DNA of 64,000 bases from Chrysemys picta bellii (lineage: Eukaryota; Chordata; Testudines; Emydidae). Under the pieces are notes generated by a model. That model was not told where the DNA came from and did not search any database. It saw only the letters and a program-made list of their open reading frames with translations. Positions 11,311 through 22,277 of this stretch are shown here, one piece after another. Position 1 is the stretch's first letter. Each line of letters begins with the position of its first letter. The position numbers and the translations under genes were made by a program. The stretch spans positions 38,439,583-38,503,582 of the forward strand of contig NC_088797.1 of the NCBI RefSeq assembly GCF_011386835.1. Direction: 5' to 3'.

Positions 11311-11630
11311 GCATAAGAACAGCCATACTAGGTCAGACCAAAGGCCATCTAGCCTAGTATCCTGTCTTCCAACAGTGGCCAATGCCAGATGCTTCAGAGG
11401 GAATGAACAGAACAGGTAATCATCATGTGATCCATGCACTGTCGCCCATTCTTAGCTTCTGGCAACCAGAGGCTAGGGACACCATCCCTGCCCATCCTGG
11501 CTCATAGCTATTGATGGACCTATCCTCCATGAAATTATCTAGTTCTTTTTTGAACCCTGTTATAGTCTTGGCCTTCACAACATCCTCTGGCAAGGAGTTC
11601 CACAGGTTGACTGTGTGTTGTGTGAAGAAA
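11311..11630 (-). mobile_element. CR1/L3-type LINE 3' fragment
   Basis: Read on the minus strand, the fragment runs from the end of the LINE reading frame (ttccacaggttgactgtgtg on the plus strand) through the 3' untranslated region (accatccctgcccatcctgg) to a tail ending in gttcttatgc. This is a common sauropsid CR1-clade 3' end. It is 5'-truncated with no intact frame. Confidence 0.75.
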
Positions 11631-14263
11631 TCCCAAAGAACTTACAAGTCTTTGTAACATTAAAATGCTTTATCAGTAGCATATTTTGGATTTGTGCAAG
11701 ATCATATATGAACTAATATGTAAATGTCCCTGTTTAATATCGAAGTCTGGATACATAACATGTATTACGAGATGCTATCAATGCATAGGAAACAGGTCTC
11801 CTTTCTACATAGGCAGATGCGGTGAATTTGTTAAGTGGTAGGGTTTTCTTCACACAATGTGGATTATTCTGTAATCAATAATGAAGCAAGTTTGGGAGTA
11901 CAGATGTGAAATCACTATCAGTGTTGTCTCAGGACTGAGATATGCCATGTATTTTATAGATAAATGTAGTTTTTAAAGAATAAGCAGTGGAACAATAACT
12001 TCCCAACCTTCAGTTGTTATGAGAGAGTTGAAGTAATTTTAACATGTGCTCCCCTGGTGTGTGTTTTTGAATATATGAAATTTGGGCTAGATCATCCATT
12101 TTGTATGCATATCTTTTCCTCTGAGTGGACTTTACATAGAGCACAATACAATGCTTCTTAACCCATGGGTTCACAGGTGAAGAACACAGGCTGCTAAAAT
12201 AAGGAAACCAGGAGCAAAACATTGGGAAACACAATCTGATTCAAATGGGAAATTATGAATAAAATGTTGTGCAAAACATTTTAAAGCATTGAACTTTTCT
12301 CTGAAAAGTTTAGTCCGTAAAAATGGCACATGGGACCCACATATATATTGGGTGTCAATTGCTTCAGATCAAATTTGTTTAATTAATAAGTATCCACATT
12401 CACAAATTCATTTATAGAGTATAAATCTGGCTACAGTAGCTCCTTTACCAATGTATTTTCTCTAAAAAAAAATTATAGAAAATTCAGCCTTCATTACAAA
12501 TCAGTGTGGCAATTTTTTATTGGAGCAATTTAGCTAACTAAGCGTATTTAAAACTACAACATCTTTTTTCAGAAGAAGTGTAACAGTAGTTGTAGAAGAT
12601 AGGCCTCCTGACTTCAGTTCTGGCCTGATTCTCCATTGTTTTGCACCTTGGGTGGTCATTTACACTGGTTGAAAATTAGTACCAATTGAGTGTGAAACAC
12701 CACCACAGCTATGAGTGAAGAGTTCTGATTTGGTAACATTAAGCTGTGTGCAAAAGAAATGTCATTTGAATCATATTGTAGACTTTATAGCTCAGAGAAC
12801 TTTGTTCTTCAGAGACAACTGATTGTTGCAAACAGGATAGAATAAACTGGCTCATCCAAGTTGAGGTATTGTTCAATAGGTTAAAGCCTTAACAAAAGAG
12901 CCATCCCCTGAGGCTTGAAAATTAAAACCACAAATTTCATTTTCCATTTTGGTAATCTAGAGGGAAGGAGGTTATTCCATGATTTTAGCTTTCACTGTGA
13001 TCATTGTCGCAAAAACAGTTTACTAAGGCAACTTCGCTAGGTAAAGCATATGTCAGGCAGGTTAGCAAAAATACAAAAAAGAGTTAATACTCTAAACTTT
13101 GTTCCTCTGGATCAAATTATTAAAACGATTAATTTTACCTCAGCATTTGATCTTTCATTGGTCCACAAAGAGAATTAGGATACTTCTATTCTCACATATG
13201 GCCCCAAATTCCTTCCATTCTGTTTTCCCTGTCTTTAGTTTCCTGTTTACTCATGAAACAGCTCCAGGTTCACTTTTTCTAGAGTCCTTTCCACAAATAA
13301 AGACACCTAATTTCCCTAGTCCTTCTTGGTTAGTAACCGACTTGGTTCTATTAGTGTAGAACATTTGTACATCAGCTTTTTCTGTTATTTAATATTTCCA
13401 CGTATATCATCATGTCTGTGTGCTTTCTTTTGTTCTGATTCATTCATCAACTCAAATTCTAAGGCTCACAAACTTTATTTTAAATCTTCATTCATCACTT
13501 ATGAGAAACTGTCCTTTTAAAAACATTTTTTTTAAGCTGGTAGTTTTTCCAAAGTAGAGTCCACCCTACTGTATTTTCCAGCTGTGCCAGTTTCCTTCTC
13601 TAGTATGCTCTGCATGAACCTCAAGATCACTTAACCTAGGGGAATGGACAATGATATTTAGTCTCCAGGTGGCTAGGCGTAAGTTTGGTATGGCTCAAAT
13701 TAGAACAATATAAACTGAACTACCGACCCTGAGATCTGTGAGTACGACAGTATTCCTGTCTACTGAAAGTGGAAACAAATCTTAAATTCAACTCTCTCTG
13801 ATTGTATAGTCGTTCACTGTGTATGGTTCATAAGGATCATCTAAACAATTAATCTTGTTTCCACAAGAAATATGCAAATATATAAAAAGTCTGTTTTTTC
13901 ACACTGATCTCGGTGTTAGCCCCACACATAACTCTTCTCTAGCTTGAATATTATTGATTTATGGTTACCCTTTCTTTCTTGGCATTTTACTGTTTTTCCA
14001 TATGACAGTTTTCTTCCTATCATGCAATTCCTTAATCTCAGACAATATCTACTGAACTAGTGTGGAAGGTCTCCTTTTAAATACATTATAATTTCCCCCC
14101 ATATTTAATTTGAAATATGGCCCTAGACACTTATTTAAAGCAGAGAGTTTGGCTAGACAGCTTCGAGTTTCCAGGAATCTCTCCTAAGTGAAACAAGTCC
14201 CAATATTGTTTTGGCATCTGTATTTTGCTTGATTGGCTTTGGGTCTTTTTAACAACTAGGGTT
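11631..14263. other. AT-rich intergenic DNA, nothing recognised
   Basis: No coding exon, RNA gene or clear repeat boundary was found. A weak dispersed-repeat phrase (ctgattctccattgttttgc) occurs near 12627. Confidence 0.45.
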
Positions 14264-14271
14264 CAGCTAAG

Positions 14272-15163
14272 CAGGGGTTCTCAAACTTCATTGCACTGTG
14301 ACTCCCTTCTGACAACAAAAATTACTATATGACCCCAGGAGGGGGAACTGAAGCCTGAGCCTGCCCAAGCCCTGATGCCCTGGGGAGCTGGGGGAAAACC
14401 CGAGCCCCGCCACCCTGGGTGGTGGGGGGCAAAGCCGAAGCCCATGGATATAGGCACTGACTTCCCCTCTTTCCCGTGGGTGTTTGACCCCGCACTCTTC
14501 CTCCGGCCCCACCCCCACTCCACCCCTTCCATGAGGCCCTGCCCTGCCCCGCCTCTTCCCACCCCTTCCTCAAAGTCTTTGCCCCAACTCCGCCCCCTCC
14601 CTGCCAATATTCCAACTCCTTCCCCAAATCTCCGCCCTGGCCCTGCCTCTTCCCTGCCTCCTCCCCTGAGCGCGCCTCATTCCTGCTCCTCCCAGTCCCT
14701 TCTGGAGTGTGCTAATGCTGCCAAACTGCTGTTTGGTGGTTGCCGGGCGGGAAATGCTGGGAGATAGGTGGAGGAGCGGGGATGCGGCGCGCTCAGGGTG
14801 GGAGAAGGAGGTGGGGCGGGGGGGTGAGGGGAGGTTGGCTTCCAGTGGGTGCAGAGCACCCACTAATTTTTCCCTATGGGTGCTCCAGTCCCCAAGCACC
14901 CACGGAGTCAGCGCCTATGCCCATGGACTTTAGCCCCATGCAGGGGGCCTGTAACTTGAGCCCTGCTTCCCAGAGCTGAAACCCTCTGGTTTTGACTTCG
15001 GCCCCAGGTTGTGGGGCTCGGGCTTCAGCTTTGGTCCAGGGGGTAGGACTCGGGCTTTGGCCCTGGGCCCCAGCAAGTCTAAGCCTAAGCCAGCCCTGGT
15101 TACTCCATTAAAATGGGGTCCTGACCCACTTTGGGGTCCTGACCCACAGTCTGAGAACCGCTG
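14272..15163. mobile_element. GC-rich non-autonomous hAT element (outer)
   Basis: The ends are caggggttctcaaac and gtctgagaaccgctg. The flanks are agctaag on the left and agctaaag on the right, an 8-bp duplication with one base lost. The body has repeated GAAGC/GGGCT sequence and no intact transposase. It contains a complete second insertion at 14449-14919. The apparent proteins over this interval are GC-rich shadows. Confidence 0.8.
14449..14919. mobile_element. Nested hAT-like MITE
   Basis: The inner element begins tataggcactgact and ends gagtcagcgcctatg, which are inverted repeats. It has a perfect 8-bp target duplication, cccatgga, at 14441-14448 and 14920-14927. It has no coding content and is younger than its host element. 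Confidence 0.8.
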
Positions 15164-15171
15164 AGCTAAAG

Positions 15172-17604
15172 AGAAACTATCAACTTATCTATGCCCCAAT
15201 ACTAAACCTACTCTAAAATAGGTGTGTGTGTGTGGGGGGGGGGGGGGGGGAGAATGGCCTCTGGGTCTTAAATATCTAGGCTTTTAAAAAACACTGCTTT
15301 ACACATTTGCTTTTATTAAAAAGACAGCCACATCCCTCCTTGGTGCACTCACAGCAAAGCAGAACAGGTCAAATCCTGCTCTCAGTCATGTGCACACATG
15401 TGATTGCATTAGGAGTTGCGTGGGTGTTTAAGGGCACAATTTTGATCAAAGCATGCAGTGCCTGAATTAGCACTCCCTTCTACCGGCACAGGATCACACA
15501 AGGTCCAAAAAAGGAAGAGAGTGCATAGGTTTCTGCAAGTGCACAGCTGGACTTCTAGGAGCTCTGTTAGGAACCCTCAGTGAGCTGGCTTTCTGATGAA
15601 GAAACAAGGAAAGGGAAATATATTAAAATGTAGTAGATGAATAGTATGGCTGTGTGCATGAGGGGATTAGTCAGGTTTCCCATATTGGTGAGCAGCTTTT
15701 CTAGGTATTTTTTTCCTGACCCCATTGTTACGTTAACTAGCATGGAAAAGAAAAGCAGCAGAGATGAGGCCTTGCCTTCATTCTTTCTCTATGCACTGGA
15801 CTGGCAGGGAATTACAGTGATTGCAGAAAGTCAGAATATACCTTTAACAGACACTGGGGGCATTAGCCAGAAGTAGTTTTATTTTACCTCTCTAAATTCT
15901 CCCTATAATTTCAATTAGGCACAGATTTCTTCTTCACTTTCTGGCCTAGATTGTTGCTATATGCTATCAAAGCAGGGGTCACAGTTTACCACAAATCTTA
16001 GCTAACGAAAAAAAGAAAGCCTTATTTCTTTTAGGGTCTTCCACAGGTATTTCTTAGGGTTCAACAAAAAGAAGAAAGCCCTGCTGTCAGAATCTTGACC
16101 ATGAGACCTTCCAGAGCCTGTGGGTTTACCACTGAAAAATTAAATAGAAATAACATGCTGTTTATAGAGGCTTGAATGAGGTGCAAAACCCACAACAAGT
16201 TTAAGCATAAATCTCCTGTTAACATCCCACTTTTTGGAGAGCATTAGAATCTTTTGTTTCTAAGTCCCTGGAAAAAGAAATAAGCTGCATTTGCTGCAAA
16301 TGACTCAGGCTGCAGTAGAATTTAGCTGTTCTTTCTCAGATTCTCTGCAGTGAGGAAGATGAACTTCCTTGGGTTCTAGTGCCTTCTGAAACTCTCTTGT
16401 ATAATTGTTTAGTTAGATGAGGCATCCTATGACAAGAACCCTTTCAGAATAACAGATGTAGTTCTTCAACATCCCATTTGTCCCAATAACAAAAAGTGGC
16501 TGTGTCTGAATAATCCCTGCAAGAGTTCAAAGCAAGAATGGTGGCAACAGGGTAGTTGCAGTTAAGGTTAATCACCTTCTAACCAACCAATATGTTGGAG
16601 AGGACTGCCTGAAAGATGGGAAGAACTGCTTTTTGCTCCTTGAAAGGGAACTTTCCAAGGTATGTGCCTTTATTGGTTTATTTTATGAATGTTTTAGCAT
16701 AAGTGGCCTAAGACCAACTACCTGAGGGCTTTAAGGAAGAGGCTTTTTTTTAGCATTGGCTTTTAAACAAAAATGTGTTTTCTGTAGTTTTGTTGAAAGA
16801 ACTCTGGGTCTCAGATCAATTATGTTATCCTGTTACTGGAAAATTGGGATGGGATGGAGACATGTTATGGGAAGATATAGAAGGATCTGTGCTGCACGTT
16901 CCTTCAAGTGGGCATATTTCACTATTTTCTCTGATGGATTATTATGAAGTAATGGTTAAATACTAACAATGTATTCAATGCTATATGCAATGAATGGATA
17001 AATGATTTATTTACATGGCTTATTTTATTAAAGAATATGCTAATTAGCCTTCCTATAATTAAGTTTTAAAACACCTTCCATAGTAACCCCTGAATCTGCA
17101 TGCTGATAGCTCTCCAGAAAGTCACTGCCTTAGTTGAAATAGCCATCTGCTCAGAATGGAATTTTTTGAGTTTGAGGAAAATTATTTTAGCCACTCCTAG
17201 GTTATGATAGAGTTGAGAAAGTTACAATAATCCCATTTTTAAAACATTTTAGTTTTTTAGACACAATGCAGGAAAAGTAACTGAAGTTTGGAACTTGGCA
17301 TGTGCACAGATGACACTAAAGTCTTTGCTTGGCTGGGCCGCAAGCTAGTTCTTTCTGTGACATTAAAAATACTTTGTTTTTTAAAGTCCTGAGGTATCTG
17401 TACAAGAACACTAATGTTGACATAGGCCCTGATTCTGTAAACAGTTATGCACGTGCTTAACTTTACTACTGTGAATTGTACAACAATGGACCCACTCATA
17501 GTAATAAAGAGGGAGTGAGTGTTTGCATTAAGACCTTAATTTATCTGTATTATGTCACAAGATAGATCTGCACTATATGACTTCTTATTCCTTTTTTTCC
17601 CTAG
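15172..17604. other. Intergenic DNA with one G/T simple repeat
   Basis: A (GT)n tract followed by about 19 consecutive G bases lies at about 15221-15251. The remaining sequence has no recognisable exon or element. A fragment of the old repeat seen near 8600 lies at about 17420-17500. Confidence 0.5.
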
Positions 17605-17612
17605 TTCATTGC

Positions 17613-18069
17613 TACCAAATTCAAGGCCATGAAAAATGCATCACAGACTGAAATCTGGTTTCCTCCCATGAAATCTGGTCTTTTGTGTGTTTTTACGCTA
17701 TACTATGCAGATTTCATGGGGGAGACCAGCGTTTCTCAAACTAGGGGTCATGACCCAAAAGGGAGTTGCAGGGGGGGCCACAAGGTTATTTTAGGGAGGG
17801 TTGTGGTATTGTGACCCTTACTTCTGTGCTCCCTTCAGAGCTGGCCAGCTCTCCAGCTGCCCAGCACAGAAATAAGGGTAGCAGTACCACAACTCCCACT
17901 ACAATAACCTTGCAACCTCTCCCTAACAATTCCTTTTTGGGTCAGGACTCTACAATTACAACACCGTGAAATTTCAGATTTAAATAGCTGAAATCATGAA
18001 ATTTACAATTTAAAAAATCCTATCACTGTGAAATTGACCAAAATGGATCATGAATTTGGTAGGGCCCTA
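17613..18069. mobile_element. Non-autonomous hAT element (taccaaattca family), copy 1
   Basis: The left end taccaaattcaaggccatga and right end atgaatttggtagggcccta form the TIR, with several terminal bases lost on the left. The perfect 8-bp target duplication is ttcattgc at 17605-17612 and 18070-18077. A shorter copy of the same family lies at 32851-33189. Confidence 0.8.
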
Positions 18070-18119
18070 TTCATTGCCATAGGCTACACAGACTGATATT
18101 GACTATGGAAAAACATTAG

Positions 18120-18635
18120 TCATTGTGAACTATTCAGGTCCACAGGAGAAAGTTGACTGTTGTCAGTGCTTTTGCTTCCTACACTCAGAGGCTGTACAGG
18201 TTCTTCTGGTTCCTCAGTCAAAATAGAGTCATGGAAAGGGGTGCAAAACATCTTACTCTTAAAGACTACAACATATCCTTTGCTTGCTTGCTGCACAAAT
18301 AAACAAAAAAGCAGCTGGTGATCCCAACTACCACCTTGGGATTCTAAGGCAAAAAACATGCCTCTTAGTTGTAAGGCAAAATGGGTAGCCAGAAAGTGAC
18401 TCAAGTTGATGAGATGAGAGAAGCAGTTGCATAACTGAGCCTTATAAAGAGACAAATTGAGTATTTGCCCAGTTTTGTAAGGGTACTTTGCACAGCTGTC
18501 TCTGTTTTCACCTGAAATGATCTTCCAAATTCCACTCCCAACCCCAGCCTTCCCTACATCTATTACTAGTCTTGTGAGGAGGTGGCTTTTTGGCCTTTGA
18601 CATTTTTTAAATGTTAAAGATACCTTACTAGTCAT
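18120..18635 (-). other. Unrecognised 171-codon open frame, candidate exon
   Basis: The frame runs from an ATG at 18633-18635 to a TGA at 18120 with no stop. It is the longest open frame in the window outside transposons. The last 56 residues follow a good acceptor on the minus strand (pyrimidine tract, then tttatttgtgcag with AG about 18290) and form an acidic, Ser/Pro-rich tail (TEEPEEPVQPLSVGSKSTD). I do not recognise the sequence. It could be a terminal exon of an unknown gene, a retrocopy fragment or chance. The upstream part has no family signature and may be intron. Confidence 0.2.
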
Positions 18636-18703
18636 GGGAAAGGGATTCCTGCTTCATTTGGCCACACACCTTGGCTCCTAATTGGGCTCCCTCTTGATGT
18701 CTC

Positions 18704-18870
18704 AGGGTACGTCTACATTGCAAAAACAACCAAAAAGAACAAAAAACTCTGTGGCAGTGAGTCTCAGAGCTCAGATTAATTGATTTGGTCTCACGGAGCC
18801 TATGAGTTGATGGAGCTCCATTAGAGTCCATGGAATCATGCTGATTTAGACAAGCTGAGCATCTCACCCA
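18704..18870. mobile_element. Possible truncated Harbinger-like MITE
   Basis: The start agggtacgtctacattgc matches the TIRs of Harbinger-type MITEs elsewhere in the window. Internal phrases agtctcagagctcag and gagttgatggagctcc are repeat-like. No matching right end was found. Confidence 0.35.
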
Positions 18871-19827
18871 GTAGCTTTAACAGTCACCCTGCTATAACAA
18901 CTAAATAACTCTGATGTAGAGAAAAACTTGGTTTCCTTCCAATGCTTTTTTTCCCAGTAATGCACTTTCTCTGTAATTCTTGAGAATCACCACCTCTTCA
19001 CTCCTCATTAGAGTGTGCTATATCTTGCAACTCAGGTGAACTCAATTGTACCATCCAGGATTGAATGGGGGCAGTGGTCACATCCACTCTTGGCAGCTGG
19101 CTTTAGTCTTGGACCTGGTTCCTTGCATCCTGAAGCTGAGAGTTCTGTTTACTACTGTTTTCACAATAGGACTTGGGAATGAGCACTCTGGGAATACAAT
19201 AGTATACCTCCAGAAAAGTTGCCAAGAGAAAAAATCTTGGCTTCCTCCTTTAGCAGTGGTAGGGTATAGGTAAGGCTGAGCAAAGGTTCTTAGCCCACAA
19301 GAAGGTTATAACAGCATATTTTGGCTCAAATAGCTTCCAGGGGAAGGGAGCATAAACTGTTTTTCTTGTTGGGTTCAGGGAAATAAGTCTATTTGGATTT
19401 TTGGTAATATAGGTATTTGCAGCACTAACGAAGGAAACAATATTCGTGTTATAATTCTCAGTCTCCCATTGCGTAAATACATAACAAGGGATCCCACCCA
19501 AAAGAGCAGAAGGTTGTAATGAGCTCCCACTATGAATAGTTGCACTACATGTAAATTGGCAATGTGTCATAAATGTTTACTGTAATATCTTTAGACTGAA
19601 AGAAACAGGTAGTGATGTCATAGATACTTAGGGAGAAGATTTTCGAAGTGTGGAGGCAGATGGAGGGTTGTGAGCAGAAGAACACGGGGTTCATTATCCT
19701 TCCTAGCTAAAATGCTGCCTGACCTAATCCCAAGCAAACCTGACCGCCCCCCTTTTCCCCTGATTGTCCCCAGGGTGTGAGAGAGAGAAACCAGCATGGA
19801 CATCTTCTTACTCCTATTATCAGACGT
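18871..19827. other. Intergenic DNA, nothing recognised
   Basis: No gene, repeat or RNA was identified. Confidence 0.45.
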
Positions 19828-20145
19828 TATCAGAGGGGTAGCCGTATTAGTCTGGATATGTAAAAAGTGACAAAGAGTCCTGTGGCACCTTATAGACTAA
19901 CAGACATATTGGAGCATAAGCTTTCGTGGATGAATACCCACTTCGTCAGACTCATGACCAGCCCCCATTGGCCTGGAGCGGTGAACCACGGCCAGTGGGA
20001 GCCGCGATCAACCGAACCTGCGGACGCGACAGGAAAACAAACCGGCCCGGACTGCCTCTTTGTCGCTATTATCAGAAGGGTAGCCGTGTTAGTCTGTATC
20101 AACAAAAACAACGAGGAGTCCGGTGGCACCTTACTGGACTCTTCT
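19828..20145 (-). mobile_element. Two Penelope-like tails flanking a hAT fragment
   Basis: Bases 19828-19957 and 20070-20145 are minus-strand Penelope-like tails, each opening with a tatcagaggggtagcc-type motif and containing a gtcctgtggcaccttat-type motif. Between them, bases 19959-20054 copy the interior of the fold-back hAT found 300 bp to the right (cagcccccattggcctggag; gggagccgcgatc). The hAT piece lacks its ends, so it was not placed by ordinary hAT transposition. Confidence 0.75.
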
Positions 20146-20273
20146 TTCTCTTCTCACCTTGGACATTGAGATGGAGGAAGAATGGCATCCCTGGCCTTTG
20201 AGGAGAGGTGAAGAAGAATCTTTGAGCCTGGAGAACAGAGAGCAATTCATTGAGGCAGCCGTATCCTCTAGAG

Positions 20274-20604
20274 CAGTGCTTCTCAAAGCCGGTCCGCCGC
20301 TTGTTCAGGGAAAGCCCCTGTTGGTCTGGGCCAGTTTGTTTACTTGCTGCGTCCGCAGGTTCGGCTGATCGCGGCTCCCACTGGCCGCGGTTCACCGTCC
20401 CAGGCCAATGGGGGCTGCGGGAAGCGAAGCGGGCCAAGGGATGTGCTGGTCGCCCTTCCCACAGCCCCCATTGGCCTGGAGCGGCAAACCGCAACCAGTG
20501 GGAGCCGCGATCGGCCGAACCTGTGGGCGTGGCAGGTAAACAAACTGGCCTGGACCGCCGGGGCTTTCCCTGAACAAGCGGCGGACCGGCTTTGAGAAGC
20601 ACTG
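20274..20604. mobile_element. Palindromic hAT MITE
   Basis: The TIRs cagtgcttctcaaagccgg and ccggctttgagaagcactg match perfectly, and complementarity extends well into the 331-bp GC-rich body. It is flanked by ctctagag on both sides (20266-20273 and 20605-20612). It adjoins a second hAT that shares the middle copy of that 8-mer. It has no coding content. Confidence 0.9.
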
Positions 20605-20612
20605 CTCTAGAG

Positions 20613-21981
20613 CAGTGGTTCTCAACCAGGGGTATGTGTACCCCGGGGGGTACTCAGAGGCGTTCCAGGTGTAGATCAATCTCTGATAATTTTCATATGA
20701 CTTTACATTGTGCCTCTTCATATAACCTTGTGGTGGGTCTACCCACGTGTGACCTCTGTTTTCATGGGACTTTGTATCAAAGCCTCATTTAGAAACTTTG
20801 CATTGCCCTTGGTATAATATTATAACCCCTAAGGATAAAATAAGATAGAAGAAAAATTTCTTTTTGCTAGCAGTAGAACAAGAGCTCTCCCCCCCCACTC
20901 TTAATCAATTGCCCTGTTGAATGAATGAGGTGTGGATGAGCAAGGCATGGAAGGCAGCACCTCCAGACAGCCTCAACTGTTGGAGAGGGGCTGGGAGCCA
21001 GACCCAAGGATAATAAAACGTGTCAAGTGGGCTAATTAAAGACAAGCAGACATACCGACGGCCTCAGGGGGTTAGAAGCAAGCACCTTCTTTTAAAAACA
21101 CCCTCTTTGCAGCATTGGAACAACACTCAAAAAAAAGCAGCACAAAAAACCAATGGACACAAACACAAAGTTTAAATCTGGTATAAATTTGCATTAAAAA
21201 AAAGCTGCTATAAAAGTAAGGTGTCTTGCAAAAAACCCCGGGTCTCGTCTTGTCAACATGGGAGCATCAATCCGGATCGGCAGAAGCCTGGCTCCACCCC
21301 CTCCCCCATCTAACTCACCTGGCCAGTAAAGTTAAGGGGAGCAACTAATTGGTAACAACAAAACGGAGTGTGTTTGTGTGTGTGTGTAAGTGTAAGTGTA
21401 ATATATTATATGCATATCATACAGTGTTAATAAATACATGTATTACTAATAAATGTGGCGTTTTGTCTTATTCCCCCTAAAAAGATCCTGTGCAGTACTT
21501 TAAGTACAACACAGGGGGTACTCAACTTATCTAGATCAGTGTTTATTGACCTGGGGCTTGCAGCCCTGAGGGTGGTCATGAGACAGGCTTAGGAGGGTTG
21601 CAAATGCAGGGCCAGCATTAGGAGGTGGCAAGCAGGGCAATTGCCTGGGGTCACATGCCATAGGGCCACTCCCCCCTCCATGAAGCCAAGTTACATGCAT
21701 CAGCCCTGGGCAGCAGGGCTTGGGCTCCAGACCAGGCTCACAAGTGAAAAATAGGCTCAAATATCACACTGCAATCTAAGTACAATATTTATATTCCAAT
21801 CTATTTGTTTTATAATTATATGGTAAAAATGAGAAAGTAAACAATTTTTCAGTAATAGTGTGTTGTGACATTTTTGTATGTTGTAAGCAAGTAGTTTTTA
21901 AGTGAGGTGAAACTGGGGGTACTCAAGACAAATCAGACTCCTGAAAAGGGTACAGTAGTCTGGAAAGGTTGAGAATCACTG
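20613..21981. mobile_element. Non-autonomous hAT element, 1.37 kb
   Basis: The TIRs are cagtggttctcaacc and ggttgagaatcactg, with ctctagag on both sides (20605-20612 and 21982-21989). The right 200 bp match the shorter relative at 29265-29665. No transposase frame is evident. A secondary repeat-like start (cagtgtttattgacctg) at about 21537 suggests another insertion inside it. Confidence 0.85.
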
Positions 21982-22159
21982 CTCTAGAGGAGATGATGAG
22001 GAGATCCACACTAGTGCTAGCTGGCCATCGTTCTCTTCCACCCATGCCATATAGGGCAGATAGTTGGTGAGGAGATGAAGGAATTAGGGTAGAGGTGGGA
22101 GAAATTTACTGTTGAGGATAAATATGGGAGAGGTGGGGAAGGAGAGACTCTTGAGGATG

Positions 22160-22277
22160 GAAGAAGTGAGGTTTTTACCCACGAAAGCTTATGCCCAAAT
22201 AAATCTGTTAGTCTTTAAGGTGCCACCAGACTCCTTGTTGTTTTTGTAGATACAGACTAACACAGTACCCCCTGATT
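22160..22277 (+). mobile_element. Penelope-like 3' tail fragment
   Basis: The phrases acccacgaaagcttatgc, ctgttagtctttaaggtgcc and cagactaacacagtaccccc match, in order and orientation, the 3' tail of the larger Penelope element at 51009-52927. No coding portion is present. Confidence 0.8.

Noticed and set aside
14325..14979. Many Pro/Gly-rich open frames on both strands
   Set aside because: All fall in the GC-rich nested hAT elements and overlap one another. They reflect base composition.
15221..15251. G run after (GT)n as a regulatory quadruplex
   Set aside because: A homopolymer next to a microsatellite is common slippage sequence. There is no nearby gene to support a role.
20099..20602. 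A 167-residue minus-strand frame
   Set aside because: It crosses a Penelope tail, unique sequence and a palindromic hAT, so it cannot be one conserved protein.
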